Assembly: GCF_000023885.1 (NCBI RefSeq)
Contig: NC_013165.1
Span: 1,054,001 to 1,118,000 of the forward strand
Direction of reading: 5' to 3'
Source of the DNA: Slackia heliotrinireducens DSM 20476
GTDB taxonomy: Bacteria; Actinomycetota; Coriobacteriia; Coriobacteriales; Eggerthellaceae
DNA: 64,000 nucleotides
This document shows, piece by piece, positions 24,219 through 34,216 of the stretch. Under the pieces are notes generated by a model. It made no database searches. It was not told the DNA's origin and was given only the letters and a program-made list of their open reading frames with translations. The position numbers and the translations under genes were made by a program. How positions within the stretch are numbered: position 1 is the stretch's first letter; each line of letters begins with the position of its first letter.

Positions 24219-24695
24219 ATGCTGTCTGCAAAAGAAGCCGAGCTGCTGGCTTCGTTGGAGCCCCGCGCTCAGCAGGAGGGTATGGAGATCGTGACCATCG
24301 AAATCGTCGGTTCGCGAAAAGCGCCCACCATCAGGGTGTACCTCGATACGCCTGAAGGCGTCACATTCGACGACATCGCTGCCGCCCAGGTGTGGGTGAA
24401 CGAGATCGTCGAGGAAATCGACCCGTTTCCCGGAGCGTATACGCTCGAGGTGAGCTCCCCGGGCATCGATCGCCCCTTGCGCACCCCCGAGCATTTCGCA
24501 CGGTTCGCGGGCGAGGATGTGTATGTCATGACCGCCAAGCCCTTCGACGGACAAAGCAGGTTCAACGCGCAGCTCAACGGGTTCGACGAGGAGTCCGGTT
24601 GCGTGCTCATCGGCTTGGAGAGTGGCGAAGAGCTCGCCATCGCTCTGAACGATGTGAAGAAAGCTCACGTCAAAGGCAAGATTGAATTCAATTAG
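24219..24695 (+). CDS. rimP: Ribosome maturation factor RimP
   Basis: RimP assists 30S subunit assembly. The 158-residue protein has the N-terminal alpha/beta domain (IVTIEIVGSRKAPTIRVYLD) and the hallmark LEVSSPGIDRPLRTPEHFAR near residue 83, then a C-terminal SH3-like domain. I start at ATG 24219 because AAGGAGG lies just upstream; the frame is open further left, but that would run into the leader hairpin. First gene of the rimP-nusA-infB block. Confidence 0.93.
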   Translation: MLSAKEAELLASLEPRAQQEGMEIVTIEIVGSRKAPTIRVYLDTPEGVTFDDIAAAQVWVNEIVEEIDPFPGAYTLEVSSPGIDRPLRTPEHFARFAGEDVYVMTAKPFDGQSRFNAQLNGFDEESGCVLIGLESGEELAIALNDVKKAHVKGKIEFN

Positions 24696-24744
24696 TACCG
24701 AACGGGCCGCATGCAGCCCACCTATATATAGAAAGGAAAACGCC

Positions 24745-25950
24745 ATGTCTTCTGAATTGATGGATGCCCTTCAGGCGCTGGCCCATGAGAAGAAGATCGA
24801 CGAGATCTACCTCATCGAACGCCTCGAGGCCTCCCTGGCCAAGAGCTACCAGTCCATTCTCAATCTGGAATGGGATGCTCGCGTGACCATCGACCGCACC
24901 ACCGGTCAGATCTACGTGTACGAGCTCGTCCCCACGGGCGAGATGGACGAAGATGGCTACTGGACCGAGTTCGAAGAGCGCGACGTAACGCCTTCCAACG
25001 TAAGCCGCATCGCAGCCCAGAACGCCAAGAGCGTCATCGCCTCCATCGTCCGTGAAGCCGGCCGCCAGAGCATCTACGACGAGTTCCGTGACCGCGTTGG
25101 CGACATCGTCACGGGCACCGTGCTGCAGGGCACGCCTGACTTCACCATCGTGAAGATCCGCGACGGCGTCGAGGCCGAGCTGCCGCATTACGACGAGAAG
25201 CGCAACCCCGGCGAACGCAACGAGGTTCCCGCAGGCGAGCGCTACCGCCACAACCAGCGCATCAAGACCCTGATCATCGACGTCCGCGACCCCAATTCCG
25301 TGGAGAACCGCGGTCGTGGCGACCAGGCCCGTCCCGCCATCGTCGTGTCCCGTACCCATCCTGACCTGATTCGCCGTCTTTTCGAGCTCGAGGTTCCCGA
25401 GATCTACGACGGCATGGTCGAGATCAAGTCCATCGCCCGTGAGCCCGGCGCTCGTTCCAAGGTGGCCGTGGCTTCCCGCGAGCCCAATCTGGACCCGGTG
25501 GGTGCCTGCGTCGGCCCCAAGGGCAGCCGCGTGCGCATGGTCGTCGAGGAGCTGCGCAACGAGCGCGTCGACGTCATCCAGTGGTCGGAAGACCCCGCCA
25601 AGTACGTCGCCAACGCCTTGAGCCCGGCCCGCGTCACCCGCGTGTCCGTTGATGAGGAAAACCAGTACGCGACTGTCATCGTGCCTGACGACCAGCTGTC
25701 TTTGGCCATCGGCAAAGAGGGTCAGAACGCCCGTCTGGCGGCTCGCCTGACCGGCTGGCACATCGACATCAAGTCCACCAGCTTCGCTGGACAGCCGGCC
25801 CCCGAGGTCAACATGCTCATCGACGAGGAGCCCGAGGATGAGGACGTCGAGTTCTGCTCGTACGTTTCCGAAACCGGCGTCGCCTGCCGCAACCACGCCC
25901 GCCCCGGCAGCCGTTTCTGCGGCATTCACGCCGAGTACGAAGAGAAATAG
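24745..25950 (+). CDS. nusA: Transcription termination/antitermination factor NusA with a C-terminal Cys/His tail
   Basis: NusA binds RNA polymerase and nascent RNA to control pausing, termination and antitermination. The 401-residue protein has the N-terminal polymerase-binding domain (about 1-125), an S1 domain (about 130-200, starting VGDIVTGTVLQG), and two KH domains (about 225-350; VGACVGPKGSRVRMVVEEL and IGKEGQNARLAARLTGW). After these it has an unusual tail with Cys371, Cys381, Cys392 and His395 (spacing ETGVACRNHARPGSRFCGIH), resembling a small zinc knuckle. No ylxR gene is found between nusA and infB. GAAAGG precedes the ATG; the frame is open further upstream without a site. Confidence 0.93.
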   Translation: MSSELMDALQALAHEKKIDEIYLIERLEASLAKSYQSILNLEWDARVTIDRTTGQIYVYELVPTGEMDEDGYWTEFEERDVTPSNVSRIAAQNAKSVIASIVREAGRQSIYDEFRDRVGDIVTGTVLQGTPDFTIVKIRDGVEAELPHYDEKRNPGERNEVPAGERYRHNQRIKTLIIDVRDPNSVENRGRGDQARPAIVVSRTHPDLIRRLFELEVPEIYDGMVEIKSIAREPGARSKVAVASREPNLDPVGACVGPKGSRVRMVVEELRNERVDVIQWSEDPAKYVANALSPARVTRVSVDEENQYATVIVPDDQLSLAIGKEGQNARLAARLTGWHIDIKSTSFAGQPAPEVNMLIDEEPEDEDVEFCSYVSETGVACRNHARPGSRFCGIHAEYEEK

Positions 25951-25983
25951 CTCTTCAGAGCAAGGATAGAGAAGGAGTACCGC

Positions 25984-28809
25984 ATGCCGAATATGAGAGT
26001 TCTGGAATTAGCCAAAGAATTCGGTATGGACAGCAAGGAGCTTCTTGCGAAGATCCATGATCTGAAGATCCCCGCCAAGAGCCATGCTTCGCCGCTTACC
26101 GAAGAGAACGTCGAAAAGATCCGCAAGGCGCTGGCACCCGAAGTCGGTGCCGCCGCAGCGGGCCTCGACAGCAAAGAAGCCGCTGCCCTGAAGGCCGAGC
26201 AGGAGGCGGAAGCCGCCAGGAAGGCCGAAGAGGAGGCGGAGCGCCGCAAGGCCATGGAGCACGAGCGCGCCATGCGTGACGCCGAGCGTGCCGCCCGTGG
26301 CGTTTCGACGCCTGCGCCGGCCCCCGAAGAGCCTGCGCACACGGTGAAGCCGGCCCCGAAGGTCTCTTCGGGCCTGTCCAGCCTTGCCCAGCAGATAGAG
26401 GAGCAGCGCCAGGCCGAAGCGGAGCGCAAGGCCAAGCGCGAGGCCGAGGCCCGCGCTGCCAAGCTGTCAGCCGAGGTGGCCAAGAAGAAGGCCGTGGCAG
26501 AGGCTCTTGCCAACCGTAACGGCAAGAAGTCTTCCGCCAAGACCGAGGAGACGGTCCAGCGGGCCCCCAAGAAGCCCGCGCCGGCTCCCACGCCGACCCG
26601 TCGCACCTCCGCGTTCAACTCGCTGCTTTCGCAGATAGAGTCCGAGAACGCGCGCATTAACGCCGAGGCGGAGGAGCGCAAGGCCGCCAAGAAGAACAGC
26701 AACCGCAATGCCGGCGGCAACCGTCCTGCGGCTGCCCACAACGACGGCAAGGCCGGCGTTCAGGACAACCGTGGCGGCAAGAAGCGCGGCAAGCGCAACG
26801 AGCATCGCTTCGAGCCCGATGTGCCTGAGCTGAACGCCCAGGAAGCGGCGTCCGGCGAGGACAGGTATGCCCAGATGGCCGTTCAGGCCGAAAAGCTGCA
26901 GCGCGACAAGGTGCTGGCCGAGGCCCGCGCCGCCGTGGCCGCAGCCAGCAGCAACGAGGGCGAAGGCCGTCGCCGCAAGCGCAAGGAGAAGCGCGAGGCC
27001 GAGCAGCGCGAGCGTCTGGCGATGGAAGCCATCGAGCACGGCATCGACCCCGACCTGGTGCTCGACGACAGTGTTGTCGAGGTGGGCGAGGGCGTAACCG
27101 TCGGCGAATTCGCCGAAGCCCTGGGCGTTCCCTCCAGCGACGTCATCAAGCGACTGTTCATGCTTGGGCAGGCGTTCACCGTCACCCAGACCATGCCTGA
27201 GGAGATGGTCGAACTGATCGCCGACGACATGGGCCGCAAGGTCCGCATCGTGTCGCCGGAGGAGGAGTACGCCATCGTCTACAACGACTCCGAAGAAGAC
27301 CTGAAGCCCCGCCCGCCGGTGGTCACGGTCATGGGCCACGTCGACCACGGCAAAACCTCGCTGCTCGACGCCATCCGTTCTTCGGGCGTCGCCCTGTCCG
27401 AGGCCGGCGGCATCACCCAGCACATCGGCGCATCGGTGGTCAACGTGCAGGGCCGTCAGGTCACGTTTATCGACACCCCCGGCCACGAGGCGTTTACCGC
27501 CATGCGTGCCCGCGGTGCTGAAGTGACCGACGTTGTCGTTCTGGTCGTTGCGGCCGACGACGGCGTCATGCCCCAGACCGTTGAGGCAATCAACCACGCA
27601 GAGGCCGCAGGCGTGCCCATCGTGGTTGCCGTCAACAAGATCGACAAGCCCGGCGCGAATCCCGACCGTGTGCGCCAGGAACTTGTGGAATACGGCGTCA
27701 TCCCCGAAGAATGGGGCGGCTCCAACATGTTCGTCAACGTGTCCGCCAAGAAGAAGGAGGGCATCGACGATCTGCTCGAGACCATCCTGCTGCAGGCTGA
27801 CGTGCTCGAACTGAAGGCCAACCCCGACGCCATCGCATCCGGCTTCGTCATCGAGGCGAACCTGGACAGGGGCCGCGGCCCTGTTGCCACCGTTCTGGTG
27901 CAGCGCGGCACCTTGAAGCCTGGCGATGTGGTCGTCGCAGGTCAGAGCTATGGTCGCGTTCGCGCCCTGGTCGACCCGCGCGGCAACCACACCAAGGCCG
28001 CCAAGCCTTCCGACCCGGTTGAGATCTTGGGTCTGGGCAGCGTGCCTACCGCAGGTGACGAGTTCCGCGTATTCGAAGAGGAGCGCGACGCCCGCAAACT
28101 GGCCGAAGAGCGCCAGATGCGTGCCCGCCTCAAGGAGCAGGAAGCCCGCGGGCATGTCTCCCTGGACGACTTGTTCAGCCGTATCGAAGAGGGCATGGCC
28201 GACCTCAACCTGGTGGTCAAGGCCGACGTTCAGGGTTCCATCGAGGCTCTGCGCGACGCCTTCGCCAAGATGGACCAGTCCGAGGTCCGCATCAACATCA
28301 TCCATGCCGCTGTCGGCGGCGTGACCGAGACCGACGTCACGCTTGCTGCCGCGTCGGACGCCATCATCATTGGCTTCAACGTGCGTCCCACGGCCGGCGC
28401 CCGCAAGTCCGCCGAGCGCGAGAAGGTCGACATCCGCCTGTACCGCGTCATCTACCAGGCCATCGAGGACATCAATGCCGCGCGCGTCGGCATGCTTGCC
28501 CCCGAAATCATCGAGCGCGACACCGGTTCGGCCGAGGTCCGCGACGTGTTCCGCGTACCCAAGGTGGGCAACGTCGCCGGCTGCTACGTCACCGAAGGCG
28601 AGCTGTCCCGCGACGACCGTGTCCGCGTGGTCCGCAACCAGACCATCATCTTCGAAGGCACGTTGTCTTCGCTGCGCCGTTTCAAGGACGACGTCAAGAC
28701 GGTCAAGCAGGGCTACGAATGCGGCATCAGCGTCGACGGCTACAACGACGTCAAGGTGGGCGACATGATCGAAGGTTACCGCATCGAGCAGGTCGCACGT
28801 ACCGAATAA
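25984..28809 (+). CDS. infB: Translation initiation factor IF-2
   Basis: GTPase that places initiator tRNA on the 30S subunit. The 941-residue protein has an N-terminal IF2N module ([20 protein letters not shown]), a long Ala/Glu/Lys-rich low-complexity region to about residue 350, a second IF2N-like part ([20 protein letters not shown]) and the GTPase core from about 440: GHVDHGKTS (G1), DTPGHE (G3), NKID (G4). Domains II-IV follow, ending [27 protein letters not shown] precedes the ATG. It lies 33 bp after nusA. Confidence 0.97.
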   Translation: MPNMRVLELAKEFGMDSKELLAKIHDLKIPAKSHASPLTEENVEKIRKALAPEVGAAAAGLDSKEAAALKAEQEAEAARKAEEEAERRKAMEHERAMRDAERAARGVSTPAPAPEEPAHTVKPAPKVSSGLSSLAQQIEEQRQAEAERKAKREAEARAAKLSAEVAKKKAVAEALANRNGKKSSAKTEETVQRAPKKPAPAPTPTRRTSAFNSLLSQIESENARINAEAEERKAAKKNSNRNAGGNRPAAAHNDGKAGVQDNRGGKKRGKRNEHRFEPDVPELNAQEAASGEDRYAQMAVQAEKLQRDKVLAEARAAVAAASSNEGEGRRRKRKEKREAEQRERLAMEAIEHGIDPDLVLDDSVVEVGEGVTVGEFAEALGVPSSDVIKRLFMLGQAFTVTQTMPEEMVELIADDMGRKVRIVSPEEEYAIVYNDSEEDLKPRPPVVTVMGHVDHGKTSLLDAIRSSGVALSEAGGITQHIGASVVNVQGRQVTFIDTPGHEAFTAMRARGAEVTDVVVLVVAADDGVMPQTVEAINHAEAAGVPIVVAVNKIDKPGANPDRVRQELVEYGVIPEEWGGSNMFVNVSAKKKEGIDDLLETILLQADVLELKANPDAIASGFVIEANLDRGRGPVATVLVQRGTLKPGDVVVAGQSYGRVRALVDPRGNHTKAAKPSDPVEILGLGSVPTAGDEFRVFEEERDARKLAEERQMRARLKEQEARGHVSLDDLFSRIEEGMADLNLVVKADVQGSIEALRDAFAKMDQSEVRINIIHAAVGGVTETDVTLAAASDAIIIGFNVRPTAGARKSAEREKVDIRLYRVIYQAIEDINAARVGMLAPEIIERDTGSAEVRDVFRVPKVGNVAGCYVTEGELSRDDRVRVVRNQTIIFEGTLSSLRRFKDDVKTVKQGYECGISVDGYNDVKVGDMIEGYRIEQVARTE

Positions 28810-28849
28810 CCGCTGAATATCGCGGCCTGAACTGCGATATCACAAATAC

Positions 28850-28893
28850 GCGCCTGTCGCTTCCTCTTTTTCGGGGGAGCGCAGGCGCCTTTT
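28850..28893 (+). terminator. Terminator-like hairpin between infB and rbfA
   Basis: Outer stem GCGCCTG/CAGGCGC extended inward by CGCTTCC/GGGAGCG, followed by CTTTTG. It probably reduces, but may not stop, read-through into rbfA. Confidence 0.75.
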
Positions 28894-28911
28894 GCACAAG
28901 GAGGATTGGCC

Positions 28912-29328
28912 ATGAAGCAATCGAACGCCAACCGTAAAACCAACGAGCAGGCCAGGGAGATTCTGGCGAATATTCTGCTGTTCGAGGTGTCCGACCCGCG
29001 TCTGAGCATGGTGACCATCACCGGATGCGAGGTCAGCTTCGACCGCAGCTACTGCAACGTCTTCTATACCGCCGAGCCCGGAACGTACGAGGGCGCTGCC
29101 GCTGGCTTCGAAGCGGCCAAAGGTCGCATCCGTTCGCTCATGGGCCGCAGCCTGTCCTGGCGCGTGACGCCTGAGTTGCGTTTCCTGTTGGACCCCAGCG
29201 TTGATGAGGCCGAACGCATCGCCCGTGCCCTGGCTGCCGACGCCGAGCGCAACGCGGCCAGCGCCGCGAAGAACGCTGGGTCGAACCTGGACGACACCTA
29301 CGACTGGGAAGACGACGAGGAGGACTAA
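28912..29328 (+). CDS. rbfA: Ribosome-binding factor A
   Basis: Small KH-like protein needed for 16S rRNA 5'-end maturation and cold adaptation. It has RKTNEQAREILANILLFEVSDP at the start, continues with the strand VTITGCEVSFDRSYCNVF, and contains RSLMGRSLSWRVTPELRFLL. The last 30 residues are an acidic tail (DDTYDWEDDEED) beyond the fold. ATG 28912 has AAGGAGG 7 bp upstream; a TTG two codons earlier is possible. It is 5 bp before nrnA. Confidence 0.94.
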   Translation: MKQSNANRKTNEQAREILANILLFEVSDPRLSMVTITGCEVSFDRSYCNVFYTAEPGTYEGAAAGFEAAKGRIRSLMGRSLSWRVTPELRFLLDPSVDEAERIARALAADAERNAASAAKNAGSNLDDTYDWEDDEED

Positions 29329-29333
29329 CCGAC

Positions 29334-30344
29334 ATGGCCGTCACCCCGCAGACCAACGCGACGCTGGCGGACATCGCCCGCGAACTGAAGAAGCACGACA
29401 CCTTCGCGCTGTGCGGCCACGTGAGCCCCGACGGCGATTGTCTGGGCAGCCTGTTGGCGCTGGCCTTTGCGTTGGAGTCGTTGGGAAAGCGTGCCGACGT
29501 GCTGCTGGCCACATCCGACCCCATTCCCGCCGACCTGGCGTTTCTGCCTGGTGCGGAGCGTCTTGTGCCGGCGAAGGAGTACCAGGGCTCGCCCGAGGCG
29601 TTCGTCGCCTGCGACGTGCCTACGACCGAGCGTCTGCGCGATGCGTCGGAGGTGCAGGCCCGAGCGCAGGTCAGGTTCACGATAGACCACCATGCCGTGC
29701 CTACGGTCATGTCCGAGTTCAACTACGTCGACCCCGATGCGGCGGCGGTGGGCATCCTCATGTGGGACCTGATCAAGGAGCTCGGCGTGGAACCGACCGT
29801 CGACATGGCCGTGTGCTGCTACGTGGCGCTCATGACCGATACGGGCCGCTTCCAGTTCCAGAACGCCGATGAACGCGCCTTCCGGGCAGCCACCGAGATG
29901 GTCGCCGCCGGCGCCTCGCCTTCGGAGGCTTCCCAGGCGGTGTACCAGTCCCGGACGCTGGCCTCCTTCAAGTTGGAGAGGCGCATGCTGGAACGCATCC
30001 GCGTGTCCGACAGCGGCAAATGGGTGCTGTCCTACGTGACTGTTGCCGACTATTCCGAATCCGGGGCCGTGGATGCCGACGCCGAGATCCTTATCGACTC
30101 CATCCGTTCCCTTGGAGGCATCTATACCGCTTGCATCCTGCGCGAACGTGAGAACGTCATCCGCGGATCCATCCGTTCCAAGGTGGATGACATCGACGTG
30201 GCCGAAATCGCCCGCAGCCTGGGCGGAGGCGGCCACAAGGCGGCTGCAGGATTTACGTTCAAAGGCTCGCTGGAAGACGCGATAGAGGCCGTTTCGAAGG
30301 CCATGGACAAGGCCGTTGCCGCATACGACCAGGAGCGCGCATGA
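29334..30344 (+). CDS. nrnA: DHH-family nanoRNase / pAp phosphatase (NrnA type)
   Basis: Degrades 2-5-nt RNA fragments and dephosphorylates 3'-phosphoadenosine 5'-phosphate. The 336-residue protein has the DHH metal motifs: CGHVSPDGDCLGS (about residue 30), FTIDHHAVPTV (about 115), MTDTGRFQFQN (about 165), and the DHHA1 glycine motif LGGGGHKAAAGFTFKG near the end. GGAGGACTAACCGAC lies before the ATG. Its stop codon overlaps the truB start (ATGA), and it sits between rbfA and truB as in many Gram-positive genomes. Confidence 0.92.
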   Translation: MAVTPQTNATLADIARELKKHDTFALCGHVSPDGDCLGSLLALAFALESLGKRADVLLATSDPIPADLAFLPGAERLVPAKEYQGSPEAFVACDVPTTERLRDASEVQARAQVRFTIDHHAVPTVMSEFNYVDPDAAAVGILMWDLIKELGVEPTVDMAVCCYVALMTDTGRFQFQNADERAFRAATEMVAAGASPSEASQAVYQSRTLASFKLERRMLERIRVSDSGKWVLSYVTVADYSESGAVDADAEILIDSIRSLGGIYTACILRERENVIRGSIRSKVDDIDVAEIARSLGGGGHKAAAGFTFKGSLEDAIEAVSKAMDKAVAAYDQERA

Positions 30345-31345
30345 AACGTGGGGAAAGCGGCCTGTCGCTTGTAGTGGGCGTGGACAAGCCTAAAGGCATG
30401 AGTTCCCATGACGTGGTCAACCGGTGCCGCCGCATCTTCGGCGAGCGCCGCGTGGGCCATACCGGAACGCTCGACCCTTTGGCAACGGGCGCCTTGGCGG
30501 TGTGCATCGGGCCTGCTACCAGGCTTGACGCGTACTTCGTCAACCACGACAAGGTCTATGACGTGCGAATAGCCTTCGGTACGGCAACCGACACCGACGA
30601 CAGGTGCGGCCAGGTCATCCGTACGGCCGAGGTGCCGCCCGAGCTGTCTGACGAGACCCAGGCCAGAGCCTTTCTCTTCACATGTCTGGGCAAGCAGCTG
30701 CAGACGCCGCCGCAGTATTCGGCCATCAAACGCGACGGCAAGCGCGCCTACGAGGCCGCCCGTGCCGGCAACGTCGTCGAGCTGGATGCCCGCGAGATTA
30801 CCGTGTACGCCGCCGACCTGCTGCAAACGGGCCGCACCGAGGACGGCGTCCTGTTCTGGGACGTTCGGTTCGGCGTTTCCAAGGGGACGTACATCCGCTC
30901 GCTGGCCCGGGACATCGGAGTTCGTCTGGGGACGGCCGCCCACGTGTCGGAGCTTCGCCGCATCGAGGCGGGCGGGCTGCATGTGGACCAGTGCGTGACT
31001 CTGGAGGAGCTGGAGGCCGCAGGCCCGAAGGCGGCCATCGATCCCGTGCGGCTGCTGGGCTTCCGCACGGCGTTTCTCAACGAGCGGCAGCAGGCCGACG
31101 TGGCCAACGGAAAGCGTCTGCCTGCGAAGACCCTGCAGCTGTTCGAGGCGCCCCGGAACGACCAGGGCGATTGCTGCATGACGGCACACGCCAAACGGTC
31201 GAGTGCGCCTTTGGCGGACGGCGAGACCATAAGCATGGTCGCAGGCAATACATTGGTTGCCCTCTATTCCGCACAGGTGAATCGTGGTATGGTTTCACCC
31301 TGCTGCGTCTTTGCTCAAGGAGTGTATCGTGGGTCTAATATATAG
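30341..31345 (+). CDS. truB: tRNA pseudouridine(55) synthase TruB
   Basis: Makes pseudouridine 55 in the T loop of tRNAs. The 334-residue protein has VVGVDKPKGMSSHDVVNRC, the catalytic Asp in HTGTLDPLATGALAV, the YSAIKRDGKRAYEAAR motif, and GTYIRSLARDIG. The C-terminal PUA-like part extends to the stop, and the last 17 bases overlap ribF. Start ATG overlaps the nrnA stop, indicating coupled translation. Confidence 0.95.
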   Translation: MKRGESGLSLVVGVDKPKGMSSHDVVNRCRRIFGERRVGHTGTLDPLATGALAVCIGPATRLDAYFVNHDKVYDVRIAFGTATDTDDRCGQVIRTAEVPPELSDETQARAFLFTCLGKQLQTPPQYSAIKRDGKRAYEAARAGNVVELDAREITVYAADLLQTGRTEDGVLFWDVRFGVSKGTYIRSLARDIGVRLGTAAHVSELRRIEAGGLHVDQCVTLEELEAAGPKAAIDPVRLLGFRTAFLNERQQADVANGKRLPAKTLQLFEAPRNDQGDCCMTAHAKRSSAPLADGETISMVAGNTLVALYSAQVNRGMVSPCCVFAQGVYRGSNI

Positions 31346-32249
31346 TATTGACGAAGCGTTTGAGAAACGCGTGCTTGTGGGTGCATCCTGCGCGTTCGGC
31401 GTGTTCGACGGCGTGCATAAGGGGCATCAGTTCCTCATCGATTCGGCCTGCGAGATGGCTCGGGAGAACGGCGGCGCTTCGGTGGCTCTGACCTTCGACA
31501 TAGATCCTGACGAGGTGTTTCGTCCTGACAAGCTGAAAAAGCTCATGACGAACGAGGAGCGCATCCAGGCGCTTTCGCGGACCTGCGCGGATTACGTCGT
31601 GGTGCTTCCCTTCACAAGGGAGTTCGCATCCCAGCTGCCCATGGACTTTCTGGCCACGACGTTCGGCGAGGAGATCATCTACTCGCTGCACGTCGGCAAT
31701 GATTTCCGGTTCGGCTGCAAGGCGCAGGGCACAGTCGCCGACCTGAAGGCATGGGGCGACGGACTTGGCGTGAGGATCTGTGACCACGACTTGAAGAGCA
31801 AGTACGGCTCGCCCATTACGGCAACGCGCATCCGGGGCCTTCTGTCTTGCGGCGACTGCGAAGTGGCCACGAAGCTTTTGGGACATCCGTACACGTTTAC
31901 GGGCAAAGTTCTGGAAGGACGTCACGAAGGCGCTGACATGGGGTTCGCTACAGCCAACCTGGAACTGCCGGCCATGCGCCAGGTGTTGGGCGAAGGCGTG
32001 TACGCCGCCTACGGATATGTCGACGGCAGGAAATACAAGGTCGCCATGAGCGTCGGCGTTGCTCCGACCTTCGAGGATGCGACGGCCACCTGCGAAGCCC
32101 ATATTCTGGATTTCGAAGGCGACATCTACGGCGACACGATTACCATCGAACCGGTTCATTACCTGCGTCCGATGATCAAGTTCGAGAGCACGGATGAGCT
32201 CATCGCCACGGTGATGGACAACATCGCATGGACGCGGGAGAACCTGTAG
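31329..32249 (+). CDS. ribF: Bifunctional riboflavin kinase / FMN adenylyltransferase
   Basis: Converts riboflavin to FMN and FAD, the cofactor used by many flavoproteins in this window. The N-terminal adenylyltransferase domain has the nucleotide motif CAFGVFDGVHKGHQFLI and YSLHVGNDFRFG; the C-terminal kinase domain has GKVLEGRHEGADMGFATANL and GVYAAYGYVDG. I chose the GTG at 31329 because AAGGAG is 5-6 bp upstream; this gives 306 residues and a 17-bp overlap with truB. An ATG at 31284 would create a longer overlap without a site. Confidence 0.93.
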   Translation: MGLIYSIDEAFEKRVLVGASCAFGVFDGVHKGHQFLIDSACEMARENGGASVALTFDIDPDEVFRPDKLKKLMTNEERIQALSRTCADYVVVLPFTREFASQLPMDFLATTFGEEIIYSLHVGNDFRFGCKAQGTVADLKAWGDGLGVRICDHDLKSKYGSPITATRIRGLLSCGDCEVATKLLGHPYTFTGKVLEGRHEGADMGFATANLELPAMRQVLGEGVYAAYGYVDGRKYKVAMSVGVAPTFEDATATCEAHILDFEGDIYGDTITIEPVHYLRPMIKFESTDELIATVMDNIAWTRENL

Positions 32250-32306
32250 CGGTTCATACGTGGTAGAGTAGGGGAGTTCGAAGGCGTCGGAAAGGAGGAC
32301 GGGCGC

Positions 32307-34163
32307 GTGGCATCCATTCCCGAGGATGATATTCGCAAGGTGCGTGAGGCGAGCGATCTGGTGGCCATTGTGGGCGACAGGGTTCCGCTGCGCCAGCGCG
32401 GTCGCGACTTCTGGGGCTGCTGCCCGTTCCACAACGAGAAAACGCCGTCGTTCAAGGTCGACCCGAACACCCAGCTTTGGCATTGCTTCGGCTGCGGCGA
32501 AGGTGGCGACGTCATCAGCTTCGTCATGAAGCTTGACGACATCGGGTTCGCCGATGCCGTTCGTGAACTGGCCCGACGTGCTGGCATCCAGATTACCGAA
32601 GACGAACGCGAACGTGCGGTGCGCGGCAAGAAGGCGCGCCTGAAAGAGGTGTGCGAGGCCACGGCCGCGTTCTATCATACGCAACTCATGCGCTCCCGCG
32701 ACGAAGGGGCCGCTTCCGCCCGCTCGTATCTGGGGTCCCGCGATTTGGGCGGCACCATTCCCAAAACATGGAATCTGGGGTTCGCGCCCGGACGAGGAGC
32801 ATTGGTCAGGCACCTTCGCTCGCTGGGTTTCACCCAGCAGCAGATGATCGACGCCAATGTGGCGCTGATCTCCAACCGCACCAACAAGCTGCAGGACCGG
32901 TTCTACAACCGCATCATGTTCCCGATTCGCGACGCCGAAGGCGACACCATCGCGTTTGGCGGCCGCGTCATCGGCAAGGGCGAGCCCAAGTATCTGAACA
33001 CCCAGGAGACGGCGCTGTTCCATAAGTCGCAAGTGCTGTTCGGGCTGGATATGGCCAAAGGCGCCATGGCCTCGACGGGCATCGCGATCATCGTGGAGGG
33101 TTACACCGACGTCATCGTGCTGCACGAGGCTGGCGTGAAGAACGTCGTTGCCACGCTTGGCACGGCGTTGACGGCGCAACACGTGCGTCAGCTCTCGCGC
33201 CACGCCAAGAACAAGATCGTCTATCTGTTCGACGGTGATGAAGCAGGCCAGCGGGCCGCCGACCGTGCCGCACGGTTCGTGGACGAGAGCATGTTGCCTG
33301 AAGCGGGGCGCAAGCAGGTGGGTCTGTACGCCTGCACGCTGCCCGACAACCTGGACCCGGCCGATTTCGTGCAGCAGCGGGGCGCCGACGCGCTCAAGGT
33401 GTTGCTGGATGACGCCAAGCCGCTGATGCGCTACGCCATCGACCGGAAGCTGGCGGCTCGGGATTTGACGGACTATGCGGAAAAGAGCCGGGTGCTGCCC
33501 GAGGTCATCGAGCTTCTGGCTCCCATTCGCCAGTCGCTTATGGCGCAGGAGTACGTGAACTACCTGGCCGACCGGTTGCAGGTGGATTCCAGGGTCATTC
33601 AGGACAAGCTCGCCAACGCCCGCGTGCCGCGTCCGATGGGGGAGGCCGCCGACGGCCCCGCCCAGCAGCCTGCCGCCCCAGCGAATGCACAGCCCGCCTT
33701 CGAGCTGTCTTCGAAGGAGCGGGAGCGTCTGCGCATCGAGCAGGAATTCTTGGCTTTGGCCGCCACGCATCCGCAGATAGGCATCCAGTTCGCCGCCCAG
33801 ATAGCGCGAACCATGTGGCGCAGCCGCAACCACGGCGCCATCGCCGAAGGGCTGCTGACCATGTTGGCGGAATATCCCCAGGCCACAGCAGCGGAGTTGA
33901 TTACCGCCCTTGATGCGGCCTGTCCCGGCTCGCGTTCGGTTCTCACATCGGCCTCGTCCTACGACGTGTCCGATCCGGTGCGCTTGGCAACGTTTTTGTC
34001 CGAGGAGCTTGCGATTCGCGATATGGAGCAGAACATCCTGTCCATGAACGCCGAAATCAAGGATTCGTCTCTGACCGACGACGAACGCAACATTCTGTAT
34101 GCCAGCGTCGTGGCTCTGCAAAAGGAACTGGCTGCGCTGCGGCGGTCCCATACTGTCGTTTAA
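32307..34163 (+). CDS. dnaG: DNA primase DnaG
   Basis: Synthesises RNA primers for DNA replication. The 618-residue protein has the N-terminal zinc domain (CCPFHNEKTPSF with later HCFGCGEGGD), the RNA polymerase core, the Toprim motifs AIIVEGYTDVIVLH and YLFDGDEAGQRAA (about residues 265-320), and a C-terminal helicase-interaction domain. Start is GTG with AAAGGAGG 8 bp upstream. It is followed by rpoD, the classic macromolecular-synthesis order, but with a separate promoter region in between. Confidence 0.96.
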   Translation: MASIPEDDIRKVREASDLVAIVGDRVPLRQRGRDFWGCCPFHNEKTPSFKVDPNTQLWHCFGCGEGGDVISFVMKLDDIGFADAVRELARRAGIQITEDERERAVRGKKARLKEVCEATAAFYHTQLMRSRDEGAASARSYLGSRDLGGTIPKTWNLGFAPGRGALVRHLRSLGFTQQQMIDANVALISNRTNKLQDRFYNRIMFPIRDAEGDTIAFGGRVIGKGEPKYLNTQETALFHKSQVLFGLDMAKGAMASTGIAIIVEGYTDVIVLHEAGVKNVVATLGTALTAQHVRQLSRHAKNKIVYLFDGDEAGQRAADRAARFVDESMLPEAGRKQVGLYACTLPDNLDPADFVQQRGADALKVLLDDAKPLMRYAIDRKLAARDLTDYAEKSRVLPEVIELLAPIRQSLMAQEYVNYLADRLQVDSRVIQDKLANARVPRPMGEAADGPAQQPAAPANAQPAFELSSKERERLRIEQEFLALAATHPQIGIQFAAQIARTMWRSRNHGAIAEGLLTMLAEYPQATAAELITALDAACPGSRSVLTSASSYDVSDPVRLATFLSEELAIRDMEQNILSMNAEIKDSSLTDDERNILYASVVALQKELAALRRSHTVV

Positions 34164-34216
34164 CGTGACTGTTCAGGGCCTTAAACGTACGGATATGTAA
34201 TAAGCTTGAATATAGG

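Noticed and set aside
30341-31345. Start of ribF at ATG 31284, inside truB.
   Set aside because: It lacks a ribosome-binding site, whereas GTG 31329 has AAGGAG at good spacing and gives a normal N-terminus.
31335-34151. A very long open frame on the minus strand opposite ribF/dnaG.
   Set aside because: It is antisense to genes with intact motifs. In this high-GC codon-biased DNA such shadows are common, and its translation (His/Arg/Gly-rich) resembles no protein.
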